DNA from: Methanoregula sp.
GTDB lineage: Archaea > Halobacteriota > Methanomicrobia > Methanomicrobiales > Methanospirillaceae
Length of the DNA stretch: 8,228 nucleotides
Assembly (NCBI GenBank): GCA_003154335.1
Contig: PMDE01000002.1
Location: forward strand, 504 to 8,731
Direction: 5' to 3'
This document shows positions 1 through 7,400 of the stretch, one piece after another. Each line of letters begins with the position of its first letter. Position 1 is the stretch's first letter. The notes under the pieces are model-generated. The model was given only the letters and a program-made list of their open reading frames with translations. It searched no databases and was not told the origin of the DNA. A program made the translations under genes and the position numbers.

Positions 1-105
1 TCGAATGGGAACTGGTTCCTTGATACTACCATGACCGGTGTCGTCAACAAAACATTCCACTTCGGTACAACAGGAGATAAACCTGTAATCGGTGAATGGA
101 TTTAA
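1..105 (+). CDS. C-terminal end of a surface protein with FG-GAP/VCBS-like repeats (5' partial)
   Basis: Frame 1 is open from the window edge to a TAA at 103-105 and encodes 34 residues. They read as a WFLD segment, then TGVVNKTFHFG, then TTGDKPVIGEW and a terminal isoleucine. The W-x-LD ... F-x-FG-x-x-GD-x-PV-x-G-x-W spacing is the repeat unit I associate with long secreted methanogen proteins built of FG-GAP/VCBS-like beta-propeller repeats, which often end right after a 'PVIGEW'-type motif. The gene therefore seems to finish normally and is cut only at its 5' side. Its role is probably structural or adhesive on the cell surface. Too little is visible to name an enzymatic domain. It is convergent with the ABC operon and its stop is followed by oligo-T tracts. 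Confidence 0.75.
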   Translation, partial: SNGNWFLDTTMTGVVNKTFHFGTTGDKPVIGEWI

Positions 106-112
106 GAAATAA

Positions 113-167
113 TTTTTTTTAATTTTTTTCATTTCGTTAAATACTTAACAGAAAAAAATGTTTTTTT
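113..167 (+). terminator. Oligo-T archaeal-type terminator cluster after the FG-GAP gene
   Basis: Starting 8 nt after the TAA there are T8 (113-120), T7 (123-129) and T7 (161-167) on the plus strand. Archaeal RNA polymerase terminates efficiently at runs of five or more T in the non-template strand without needing a hairpin. Position and strand fit the end of the upstream gene. Confidence 0.6.
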
Positions 168-268
168 GGTGGATTGATTTAAGCGATTTATTATTTTATT
201 CAATCATCTTTTATTTTGTTTCCAGACCGTATCCATTAGGATTTTAAAATATGTTGTTTTCGCGAAAT

Positions 269-292
269 CGGGCTGTTCAAAACGCCCGTTTT
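269..292 (+). terminator. Short GC hairpin followed by T4
   Basis: CGGGC (269-273) pairs with GCCCG (284-288) across a 10-nt loop, and TTTT follows at 289-292. An AAA at 265-267 can extend the stem with the Ts after one mismatch. It resembles a small intrinsic terminator, but the preceding oligo-T cluster may already suffice, so its function is uncertain. Confidence 0.35.
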
Positions 293-299
293 ATGAAAC

Positions 300-345
300 C
301 TCTGTCGGAGAAACCCCCTCCTATCAGAGCTCCGGCAGGGTTTTT
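300..345 (+). terminator. 11-bp stem-loop followed by T5
   Basis: CTCTGTCGGAG (300-310) pairs along its whole length with CTCCGGCAGGG (330-340), using two G-U wobbles. The loop is 19 nt (311-329) and TTTTT follows at 341-345. This is the best RNA secondary structure in the gap and is oriented as a plus-strand terminator. It lies about 195 nt after the FG-GAP stop, far for a primary terminator. It could instead be the end of a small transcript or a barrier between the convergent genes. Confidence 0.45.
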
Positions 346-471
346 GGGTATCGGATGGTCTTGAGCGTGGAACAAAATGCAAGTCGGGTTAAGGGCATTA
401 CAAGCCATTAATTGAGGTGCAGATCTGCCGTAATCAGGTAACAGTTTTCAAATGTGGTATAAGGATTTCAC

Positions 472-531
472 AAAAAAAAAATTCATTCACTTTTTTTCGA
501 ATTTTGAAAAAAACTTGAATCTGACAAAAAA
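472..531 (-). terminator. Oligo-T terminator cluster downstream of the ABC operon (minus strand)
   Basis: Read on the minus strand beyond the permease B stop at 563, there are T6 (531-526), T7 (513-507) and T10 (481-472), the first about 30 nt after the stop codon. This is the expected form of an archaeal termination region for the four-gene operon. A plus-strand T7 at 491-497 lies between them and could back up termination from the other side. Confidence 0.6.
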
Positions 532-562
532 CAGGTTACTCTTTTTCAAAATACACATTCTT

Positions 563-1810
563 TCATTCATTCCGGATTGCGTCGTAGGGATTCATTGTGC
601 TGCTCCGGTACGCAGGCCAGAGGGAAGACAGAGTCCCGATCGCTATGACAACGAACAATGCCAAACCTGCCATCATACCAATATCCGGTGATGCAGGCAT
701 CTGGAATGAAACAAGAAGTGCACTATTGAGAATTCCCAGCATATTTAGCAGGAAAAGAGCAGCAAAGCTGGCACCCACACCGGCAATTCCCCCGGTTGCT
801 GCAAGGACCAGGGATTCTGCGATAACAATGAAGAAAATATCCTTTTTTTTTGCACCCATAGACTTGAGAAGTCCGATTTCGCGCTGTCTCTCTTGAGCGA
901 CCATTGCTGCAATAAGTGCAATGAGTGGCAGTGCAGCGATCACTACTAAAACTGAGATAATATTCAGGATGGCTGGAATGTCCTGCATCTCCCGGGAGAC
1001 CGGATCCAGGGCAAAATGCTGCCCGATAACAGCACCAGACTTTGGTGCGGAAGAGGATGATAAAGATCGCCGTATACGGGTTTCGACTGAATGGGGATCT
1101 TCTCCCGCTGAATCCCGTACGAGCACGGCATTAATATCCCCTCTCGAAATTTGTGGTTGCGGAGGAAAACCAATCCTCCCGGCGGTTGCAAAGGTGTATG
1201 CATCATCCAGTCGAAGAAAAAGTGTTTGATCAGATGCTGATTGTGTTGGATCCAGCCTTCCGACAATGGTGTAAACGTGGTTGTTCAGTGAAATTCCCGA
1301 TGATATCTCCCCGTTTATTCCATCGCCGACAATAATCTCGTCAGGGCCAAGTGGCTTATTAAGGGGCTGCCGCAACCAGGGCTGTATCGTAAAATCCCTC
1401 AGGGGATCAATGCCGAAGATTTCAACAGGAGATGATGAAAACTCCGGCAAATCCAGGGTGGTAACGTAAAGTTGGGGACTCATTCCCGATATTCCGGTGA
1501 CTTTTCCGAGAGAATCCATAATACTGGCATTAAAACGAAAGGGAGATGGATCAACCCTTACTATTGCAACTGTATTTCCTGATCCGCTCGCCGGGAATGA
1601 TGCCATGTATTCTATAGGGACCACGAGTTGATCAGCCCCCATCCTCGTAAGCCCACGTTCAACACCTGCTGCTGAACCTGCCATCAGGACCTGTGCGGAA
1701 AAAATATTAGCAGCGATAAAGGCAAAACAGAATGCCGTTGCCAGGTTTCTGCCCGGTTTATTCCGGATGCTTGCAAAAATGAAAGTTCCAACATCCATTG
1801 TCTGGTTCAT
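563..1810 (-). CDS. ABC transporter permease B, FtsX/MacB type
   Basis: This 415-residue protein has the MacB/LolC/FtsX permease plan. One membrane segment lies at about 23-45. A large extracytoplasmic MacB-PCD-like domain follows at about 46-278 and includes RMGADQLVVP (56-65). Three more membrane segments lie at about 279-304, 325-357 and 376-400. Between segments 2 and 3, ERQREIGLLKSMGAKKKDI (307-325) is the cytoplasmic coupling region of the family, and the tail SLWPAYRSSTMNPYDAIR is also typical. It would pair with permease A around the ATPase. It is the last gene of the operon, 29 nt after the ATPase stop. The ATG at 1810 has a weak AGGA at 1820-1817; an in-frame ATG four codons later aligns with the permease A start and is an alternative. 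Where permease A has a Cys-Cys pair, this paralogue has SSS (125-127). Its only cysteine, C28, is in the first membrane segment. The substrate is unknown. Confidence 0.9.
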   Translation of the reverse strand: MNQTMDVGTFIFASIRNKPGRNLATAFCFAFIAANIFSAQVLMAGSAAGVERGLTRMGADQLVVPIEYMASFPASGSGNTVAIVRVDPSPFRFNASIMDSLGKVTGISGMSPQLYVTTLDLPEFSSSPVEIFGIDPLRDFTIQPWLRQPLNKPLGPDEIIVGDGINGEISSGISLNNHVYTIVGRLDPTQSASDQTLFLRLDDAYTFATAGRIGFPPQPQISRGDINAVLVRDSAGEDPHSVETRIRRSLSSSSAPKSGAVIGQHFALDPVSREMQDIPAILNIISVLVVIAALPLIALIAAMVAQERQREIGLLKSMGAKKKDIFFIVIAESLVLAATGGIAGVGASFAALFLLNMLGILNSALLVSFQMPASPDIGMMAGLALFVVIAIGTLSSLWPAYRSSTMNPYDAIRNE

Positions 1811-1839
1811 GGCAAATCCTGTGGCATATGGTAAGGTTA

Positions 1840-2538
1840 TTATTCCCGTTGATCTTTCCTGAATGAAACAGTCCCGATGTTTTGTTGAATTTTCCCTTTA
1901 TGCATCCCGTATGTTCGTGTTGCATATTTTACCAAATCAGGGTTGTGGGTTACCATGATTATTGTCATCCCCTCCTTGTTCAACAGACTGAATAACTCCA
2001 TTATCTCATACTCAGTATCAACATCGAGATCGCCCGTAGGTTCATCCGCGATAAGAAGAGCGGGTTTGTTAATAAGGGCCCGTGCAATTGCCACCCTTTT
2101 CATTTCGCCACTTGAAAGAGTGCGGGGATAAGCATCTTCCCTTTCCGACATCCCTACTTTTCTGAGGAGTTCCACAGCTGATATCCGGCTACCCGGTCCA
2201 TTCTTATAGAAAAGCGTGGGCAGCATCACGTTCTCCAGTGCGGTGAGTGTAGGAATAAGCCCGGAGAACTGAAACACAAAACCGATCTTTTTTGCACGCA
2301 ATTCTGCGATGTTGTCTTCGGATAGATTGCTGATCTCAATTCCCTCTATCCGGACTGAACCTGTGGTGGGCCGGATAAGGCCCGCAAGCATTCCGAGAAA
2401 CGTGGATTTTCCGCTTCCCGAACGTCCTAAAATCAGGACAAATTCTCCGGGTTTTACTTCAACATGAGCACAATCAACTGCCAGAACTTCAGTACTATGA
2501 GTTCTGAAGGCTTTGGTTAAACCCGAGGCTTTTATCAA
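1840..2538 (-). CDS. ABC transporter ATP-binding protein, MacB/LolD type
   Basis: This 232-residue nucleotide-binding subunit carries all catalytic motifs: Walker A GRSGSGKST (38-46), Q-loop glutamine Q90 in FVFQFSGLIP, signature LSSGE (141-145), Walker B LLIADE (161-166), D-loop TGDLD (168-172) and switch histidine H198 in MVTHNPD. The length and the 'FVFQ..GLIPTLTALENVMLP' stretch place it with the LolD/MacB/FtsE-like ATPases that drive FtsX-type permeases. These usually act by mechanotransmission on extracytoplasmic or membrane substrates. Translation starts at a TTG. The TTG overlaps the permease A stop as TTGA and has a good Shine-Dalgarno 4 nt upstream, so the start is well supported and coupling to permease A is likely. 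It ends with SFRKDQRE. It most likely forms an A-B permease heterodimer with two copies of itself. Confidence 0.95.
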   Translation of the reverse strand: MIKASGLTKAFRTHSTEVLAVDCAHVEVKPGEFVLILGRSGSGKSTFLGMLAGLIRPTTGSVRIEGIEISNLSEDNIAELRAKKIGFVFQFSGLIPTLTALENVMLPTLFYKNGPGSRISAVELLRKVGMSEREDAYPRTLSSGEMKRVAIARALINKPALLIADEPTGDLDVDTEYEIMELFSLLNKEGMTIIMVTHNPDLVKYATRTYGMHKGKIQQNIGTVSFRKDQRE

Positions 2539-3746
2539 GATTCTCCTCTGCGGATTGTTTCGTACGGTTCTGAACGAATGATCCTGACTGCCGGCCAGAG
2601 GGAGGAAATCCCCCCTACCACTATCGAAAAAAGGAGGGCACTTCCTCCACCTGCCAGTATCGAAACCAGTGAAGGGATAATAAAGGGGATTTTCAGGGAA
2701 GATGAAATAAAATCCTGGAATCCGACCAGGATTATTATAGCCGCAAAGATGCCGATGAAACCACCGGAGATTGATAATGCGAATGACTCCGCAAGCATCA
2801 TTTTAACCACGTAATTCTTTGATGCACCGAGCGCCCGGATTATGGCAATTTCTTTTTTTCTTTCAGAGGCAACCATGGCCGAGATGAATCCAAGGAGGGG
2901 AACGGATACGATTGTTACTGCCAGTGTCGACCCATAGAGGAGACGGGTCACAGCTCCCAGTTGCCCATTAACCGCATTGAGAAGGCCATTGGGGGTAATT
3001 ATTTTTGTTCCTGGGACCTGCTTTTGAATTTCGCTTGCGACACTGGCAGGCAATATTCCCGGATCTACTTTTACGAGGACTGCAGAAACCATTCCGGGGG
3101 GAATTACCAGTTTTTGAACCGCTTTTAAGCTGGATTCATCTGCCATCACGTACGCATCTTCAAAACGGGTAAACACCGAATTGTCGATTCCCGTTCCGGT
3201 TTTTTCAAGAATACCCACAACGTGGAAGGTGTGACCATAAAATATGAGATCATTACCTACATTCTGGATAACCGAACTTCCGATGATCATATCGTCTTTT
3301 CCGAGGGTTACACCCTTGTTTTGTTTCAGCCAGGGAGACACAGTGAAATCATTCCTCTGGTCTATTGCAATCATCTGTACTGGAGCTGCACAACAGGATG
3401 CAAATAAGGTAGCGATGTAGATCTGGGGGCTTGCTTTTGACACCCCCTGTATGCGGGAGATCTTCTCAAACCCCGAGTCCCCGAAGAAAAAACTATTGGG
3501 TTGGCCAATAAGAATAACAGCCTCCCCTGATGATACGTAATCTTCGGGCACAACAAGAATATCCGCCCCCATGCGTGACATGCCTGTATCAAGACTTTGT
3601 CGTGCCCCGGCCGTCAGATAATATGATGAAAAGAGAGTGGCAGCAATGAGCGCAAATGCAAAAATCGTCACAATATTCCTGTAGGGGCGATTTGTAAGAT
3701 TTCTCGAAATAAATATGAGAAAACCAAACTCATGACGGGAACCCAT
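2535..3746 (-). CDS. ABC transporter permease A, FtsX/MacB type, with an extracytoplasmic Cys-Cys pair
   Basis: From the ATG at 3746 this is 403 residues. Membrane segment 1 is at about 24-47, and an extracytoplasmic MacB-PCD-like domain at about 48-268 contains MSRMGADILVVPEDY. Segments 2-4 lie at about 269-294, 313-343 and 359-383. The coupling region ERKKEIAIIRALGASKNYV (295-313) and the tail SLWPAVRIIRSEPYETIR match permease B, so the two are diverged paralogues. The frame extends upstream to an ATG at 3794, but that adds 16 residues with no counterpart in permease B and overlaps the preceding gene by 47 nt. The 3746 start aligns with permease B (MGSRHEFGFLIF versus MDVGTFIF) and lies 1 nt after the preceding stop. 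A GTG at 3755 is another possibility. The only cysteines are C118-C119 in the motif FASCCAAPV of the external domain, suggesting a vicinal disulfide or thiophilic metal site. The stop overlaps the ATPase start. Confidence 0.9.
   Translation of the reverse strand: MGSRHEFGFLIFISRNLTNRPYRNIVTIFAFALIAATLFSSYYLTAGARQSLDTGMSRMGADILVVPEDYVSSGEAVILIGQPNSFFFGDSGFEKISRIQGVSKASPQIYIATLFASCCAAPVQMIAIDQRNDFTVSPWLKQNKGVTLGKDDMIIGSSVIQNVGNDLIFYGHTFHVVGILEKTGTGIDNSVFTRFEDAYVMADESSLKAVQKLVIPPGMVSAVLVKVDPGILPASVASEIQKQVPGTKIITPNGLLNAVNGQLGAVTRLLYGSTLAVTIVSVPLLGFISAMVASERKKEIAIIRALGASKNYVVKMMLAESFALSISGGFIGIFAAIIILVGFQDFISSSLKIPFIIPSLVSILAGGGSALLFSIVVGGISSLWPAVRIIRSEPYETIRRGES
2543..2549 (-). promoter_or_regulatory. 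Shine-Dalgarno that decides the TTG start of the ATPase gene
   Basis: The minus strand reads AGAGGAG (2549-2543), then the 4-nt spacer AATC, then TTG (2538-2536). The site lies inside the last codons of permease A (Arg-Gly-Glu-Ser-stop). Together with the TTGA start/stop overlap it supports a non-ATG start. Confidence 0.7.
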
Positions 3747-3747
3747 T

Positions 3748-4170
3748 TCATTCACGTTTCCAGAGCAGGTATCCTCCGATAATGATAACAACAACTCCCA
3801 GTATTTCGAGCGCAGGAAGCGTTAACTGACGGCAAGGATGGTCTGCAGACCTGCACATCCCGATAATGATGGTAGGAAACAGGACAACAAGGACACCGCA
3901 TGCGAGACTGAACACGCCGACTGCCTGCCTCGTTTCTGGAGTACGTCGCGCCATGAGCAGTCCCCCCGCAACAATAATTAATGCCCCGATGCCGGTTTCA
4001 GCCCTGGCACTGTATCCACAGGGCATGGGAAGTTTCATCCCTGTTAGTGTTTCTGTATACTGGCCGTGCATTTCACAGACCGGAAAAATAAACCAGACGG
4101 TCAGGGCAATCACGATGCCAAGGAAGAAGAGCAGGGCAGCTATCCCCTTGAGTATCGTATCAGACGTCAT
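3748..4170 (-). CDS. Small four-helix membrane protein, DUF4418-like
   Basis: This 140-residue protein has four predicted membrane segments: about 9-31, 59-75, 84-105 and 119-137. Two loops on the same face hold cysteines. The first loop has C32 (FPVCEMHGQ) and C51 (MPCGYSARAE); the third has C106 and C113 (GMCRSADHPC). H35 and H111 sit beside them, and C91 is within a membrane segment. The C-G-Y-S-A-R-A-E-x-G-I-G-A stretch and the late P-T-x-x-I-G-x-C ... C pattern match my recollection of DUF4418, a family of unknown function found beside FtsX-type ABC permeases. I infer an accessory subunit or sensor for the transporter. The paired cysteines could form disulfides or bind metal or heme, but no family-level proof is visible here. 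It is the first gene of the operon, with its stop 1 nt before permease A. Its ATG has no Shine-Dalgarno and lies about 27 nt from a TATA box, so it may be leaderless. Confidence 0.85.
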   Translation of the reverse strand: MTSDTILKGIAALLFFLGIVIALTVWFIFPVCEMHGQYTETLTGMKLPMPCGYSARAETGIGALIIVAGGLLMARRTPETRQAVGVFSLACGVLVVLFPTIIIGMCRSADHPCRQLTLPALEILGVVVIIIGGYLLWKRE

Positions 4171-4192
4171 GATAAAAAAAACGCCGAAGTAC

Positions 4193-4211
4193 TATATTTA
4201 TTTATCCCATC
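4193..4211 (-). promoter_or_regulatory. TATA box/BRE promoter of the ABC operon
   Basis: The minus strand reads GATGGGATAAATAAATATA, with the TATA core TAAATATA at 4200-4193 preceded by purine-rich bases suited to a TFB element. The centre of the core is about 27 nt from the A of the DUF4418-like ATG at 4170. Archaeal start sites usually lie 22-27 nt from the TATA centre, so transcription would begin at or within a few bases of the start codon. Confidence 0.55.
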
Positions 4212-4250
4212 ATATACCAACGTTTCAATAACTGAAAATGAACCAAAAGG

Positions 4251-4257
4251 TTAATAT
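4251..4257 (+). promoter_or_regulatory. Candidate TATA box for the multicopper oxidase gene
   Basis: TTAATAT follows the A-rich stretch AACCAAAAGG (4241-4250), which could serve as BRE. If used, transcription would start near 4280 and leave about 130 nt of leader. A nearer AT-rich stretch at 4355-4367 (ATTAATCCATATT) would give a leader of about 20-25 nt. The sequence alone does not decide between them. Confidence 0.3.
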
Positions 4258-4347
4258 CCGTAACGTCTATTTCTCGTCATAGTCGGGATGTTGTTTTTCT
4301 GACAGTTTTACTGAGGGTTCGGGAATTAGTATTAGCAAGGAACTGCC

Positions 4348-4363
4348 TGGATCCATTAATCCA
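4348..4363. promoter_or_regulatory. Inverted repeat upstream of the multicopper oxidase gene, possible operator
   Basis: TGGAT (4348-4352) and ATCCA (4359-4363) form an inverted repeat separated by 6 nt, about 50 nt before the oxidase ATG and overlapping an AT-rich promoter-like stretch. The arms are only 5 nt, so chance is quite possible. Confidence 0.2.
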
Positions 4364-4396
4364 TATTGCCTAACTCTGGCGATAATGATTAAAGAT

Positions 4397-4402
4397 GGGG
4401 TG
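4397..4402 (+). promoter_or_regulatory. Ribosome binding site of the multicopper oxidase gene
   Basis: GGGGTG sits 8 nt before the ATG at 4411 and matches part of the archaeal consensus GGAGGTGAT. Together with the signal peptide that follows immediately, it supports this start. The presence of a leader here contrasts with the apparently leaderless divergent gene. Confidence 0.5.
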
Positions 4403-4410
4403 TTTATCAA

Positions 4411-7400
4411 ATGAAAAGGGAACAAAAATATCAGGTAAAACGAACAGACCAGACCACAAAGTTCTGCAGAAAATTACTGACGTTAATTTTCCTGACAGGA
4501 GCTCTTGTGCTGGTTACCGGTATCGCGAGCGCGGAAAGTTTCAGCAGTACTAATGGTTCAGATGGAACAACTGCCGGAACGGTAGTGCTCAACCAGACTC
4601 TGAATCCGGTTTCAGTGTATTCGACAACTATTCCGGATGTAACGACTATGTTCACCTTCCAGCCAAAGGAAGTTTCTGCACCGGTTACTGCTTCTGACCG
4701 TATCAAAAAAGATCTACCGGTTTTAGCGGCTACTAAAGTGAATGCAGTGACCATGCCTCAATTCAAACTGAGGATGAACAGCACGAGGGTATCACAGGCT
4801 GAGAAAGAAGCTGCGGCAGTGGATTATCAGAATATACGTGACGCATTTCTGACTAAAACTTCTCTGACAAATCAAGTTCCGGGCAGAGGTATCGTTGGTG
4901 CAGCGCCGGCGATGGACCCCGGCGGAGTGCCTCATTATTTTGGCCCATATCCTAACTGGGCAAACACTCCCCTACCAAAAGGAAAAATTGCCAGTGTCAC
5001 TATCGATAATGGTGGAACAGGGTACACTGCTCCTGTTGTAACGATTGAAGATGTATACTTTACCGGATCAGGGGCAACAGCTTCGGCAACAGTAACCGGC
5101 GGTATGATTACTGGTATTTCTGTAACCAATGCAGGCACCGGATATTCGGCGCCGGTTGTTATCATATCGGATGCAACGGGAACAGGAGGCGCAGCAACGG
5201 CAATACTCGGCGGGCCATTTACCGGTGGAATCCGGAAGTTTGTTGACACGCTTCCGGGACTGAATGCCGCAGGAGCAAATAACCTTGGACAATATATTCC
5301 GGTTGCTGTTCCGGACACTACAACATTCAACGGCTCTGACTACTATGAAATTGAACTGGGCCAGTACACGGAAAAGATGCATTCTGACCTCCCCAATACC
5401 ACGCTACGGGGCTATCGGCAGACCAATACGGTAGATCCGAATGTAAGTAAATTCAATTATCTTGGACCGTTAATAATCGCCACGGCAAACCGACCCGTGC
5501 GTATCAAGTTCACCAACAATCTCCCGGTGGGCGCCGGAGGTAATCTCTTCATCCCGGTGGATACTACCGTTATGGGTGCGGGAATGGGCCCGATTGGGAT
5601 GAATACAACGCCAAACTTTTATACACAGAACCGTGCCACCCTCCATCTCCATGGTGGCAACACTCCCTGGATAAGCGACGGGACCACATTCCAGTGGATC
5701 ACTCCTGCAAATGAATCAACAGCTTATCCGAAGGGTGTCAGTGTTTACAATGTTCCGGATATGCCCGATCCGGGTAACGGTTCAATGACATTTTTCTATA
5801 CAAACCAGCAGAGTGCGAGGCTCATGTTCTACCATGATCACGCTGAGGGAATTACGCGTCTCAATGTATATGCCGGCGAGGCAGCCGGGTACCTGCTGAC
5901 CGATCAGGTTGAATCAGATATGACGCTCGGAACAAACGTTGCCGGCGTCAATCCCACCAATGCCGTGGTTCTCCCCGGAACCGGGATTCCCCTGATTATC
6001 CAGGACAAAACATTCGTTGATGCGACCACTATTGCTTCACAGGACCCGACCTGGAACTGGGGGACAACACCCGGGATACCGAATACCGGTGATCTCTGGT
6101 ACCCACATGTATACATGCCGGCACAGAACCCTTATGTTGATACCGGGGTAAACCCCTTCGGACGCTGGCATTATGGTCCCTGGTTCTTCCCGCCAACCGA
6201 TGTTACGCATGGGCCTGTTACAAATCCCTATTTCGGACAACCCGGAGAGCCGCCGATGATACCAGGGACACCCAATCCTTCCATGGCCGGGGAAGCCTAC
6301 ATGGATACAGCTATGGTCAACGGTGCAGCGTATCCCAGTCTGACTGTAGAGCCAAAAGCATACCGGTTCCGCGTCCTGAACGCGGCAGATGACCGTTTTG
6401 TTAACCTGCAGTTGTATGTGGCTGATACGAATGTTACATCCGCAGATGGCAGAAATAATACAGAAGTCAGAATGGTGCCCGCCATTGCAACTTCCGGCTT
6501 CCCGGCTAACTGGCCGACAGATGGGAGGGAAGGCGGAGTGCCCGATCCGGCAACACGGGGACCGTCGTTCATCCAGATTGGTACTGAAGGCGGATTCCTG
6601 CCGGCGCCGGTCGTAGTGCCGAACCAGCCGATCACCTGGGTTACAGATCCGACGAGATTTGACTTCGGGAATGCCGATAAGCATGCACTCCTGATCGCTG
6701 CTGCTGAGAGGGCTGATGTTATCGTCGACTTTTCGCAATATGCAGGAAAAACCCTCATCCTCTACAACGATGCTCCTGCAGCGTTCCCGGCAGGTGTCTC
6801 GCAGTATGACTATTATACCGGTGCTCCTGATCGGACTTCGACTGGTGGTGTCCCGACCACACAGGCAGGGTACGGTCCCAACATTCGGACAATTATGCAA
6901 ATCAAAGTTGCTGCTTCACCGGTTGCCGCAGCGTATAACATTGCCACCCTGAACTCAGTATTTGCAAAAACGAGCTCGAAGAGAGGTGTCTTTGAAGTAT
7001 CACAACCGCCGATCATTGTACCGCAGACAGCGTACAACAGTGCGTACAACGCGGTTTTTACAACCAATAATTTCGTGAGAATTGCTGATGCCTTCAAGAA
7101 TTTTACGACCATGTCTGGAGTACAGCTCAATATCTCGTTCCAGCCGAAAGCCCTGCATGATGAGATGGGTGCAGTGTACGACGATTATGGTCGAATGAGC
7201 GGGATGCTGGGGCTTGAGGTACCTTCGCAGACTTCGATCACGTCGAATTTCATGCCCTATGGGTACAGCAGTCCTCCCACTGATGTTTTAATGACCTCAA
7301 TAGGGTCGATGAATGAGTCGTCACCGGGAGATGGTACCCAGATATGGAAGATCACCCACAATGGCGTCGATACTCATCCTCTCCACTGGCACATGTATAA

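Larger units (their letters stand above)
106..562. other. Convergent intergenic region without a supported gene
   Basis: This 457-nt gap lies between two convergent genes. Its first half (about 106-260) and the stretch 471-560 are very AT-rich, and the middle (269-345) carries two GC-rich hairpins. I see no credible coding frame. A plus-strand ATG frame opening at 452 runs into the permease gene in antisense and matches nothing. There is a 10-nt perfect palindrome TTTCGCGAAA at 258-267. The region is best explained as transcription-termination space. A small RNA around the hairpins cannot be excluded. Confidence 0.55.

Noticed and set aside
152..167. A7-TG-T7 sequence as a possible regulatory inverted repeat
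   Set aside because: It is low-complexity AT-rich DNA and is better explained as part of the terminator T tracts.
452..691. 79-codon plus-strand frame in the convergent gap
   Set aside because: Its first part is low-complexity AT-rich DNA (Lys/Phe runs) and its end is antisense to permease B; no Shine-Dalgarno or family resemblance was seen.
921..1229. 102-codon plus-strand frame antisense to permease B
   Set aside because: It lies wholly opposite a well-supported permease gene and shows no domain or initiation signal.
3747..3794. Longer permease A start at 3794
   Set aside because: It adds 16 residues absent from the paralogue and overlaps the preceding gene by 47 nt; the ATG at 3746 aligns with permease B and follows the previous stop by 1 nt.
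4935..5330. 131-codon minus-strand frame rich in Pro, Val and Ala
   Set aside because: It is the reverse complement of the glycine-rich repeats; its composition simply mirrors them, and no start signal supports it.
6037..6900. 287-codon open frame on the minus strand inside the oxidase gene
   Set aside because: It is antisense to the conserved multicopper oxidase core. Its translation is rich in Cys, Arg and Gly with no recognisable domain, which is typical of a shadow frame opposite a real gene.
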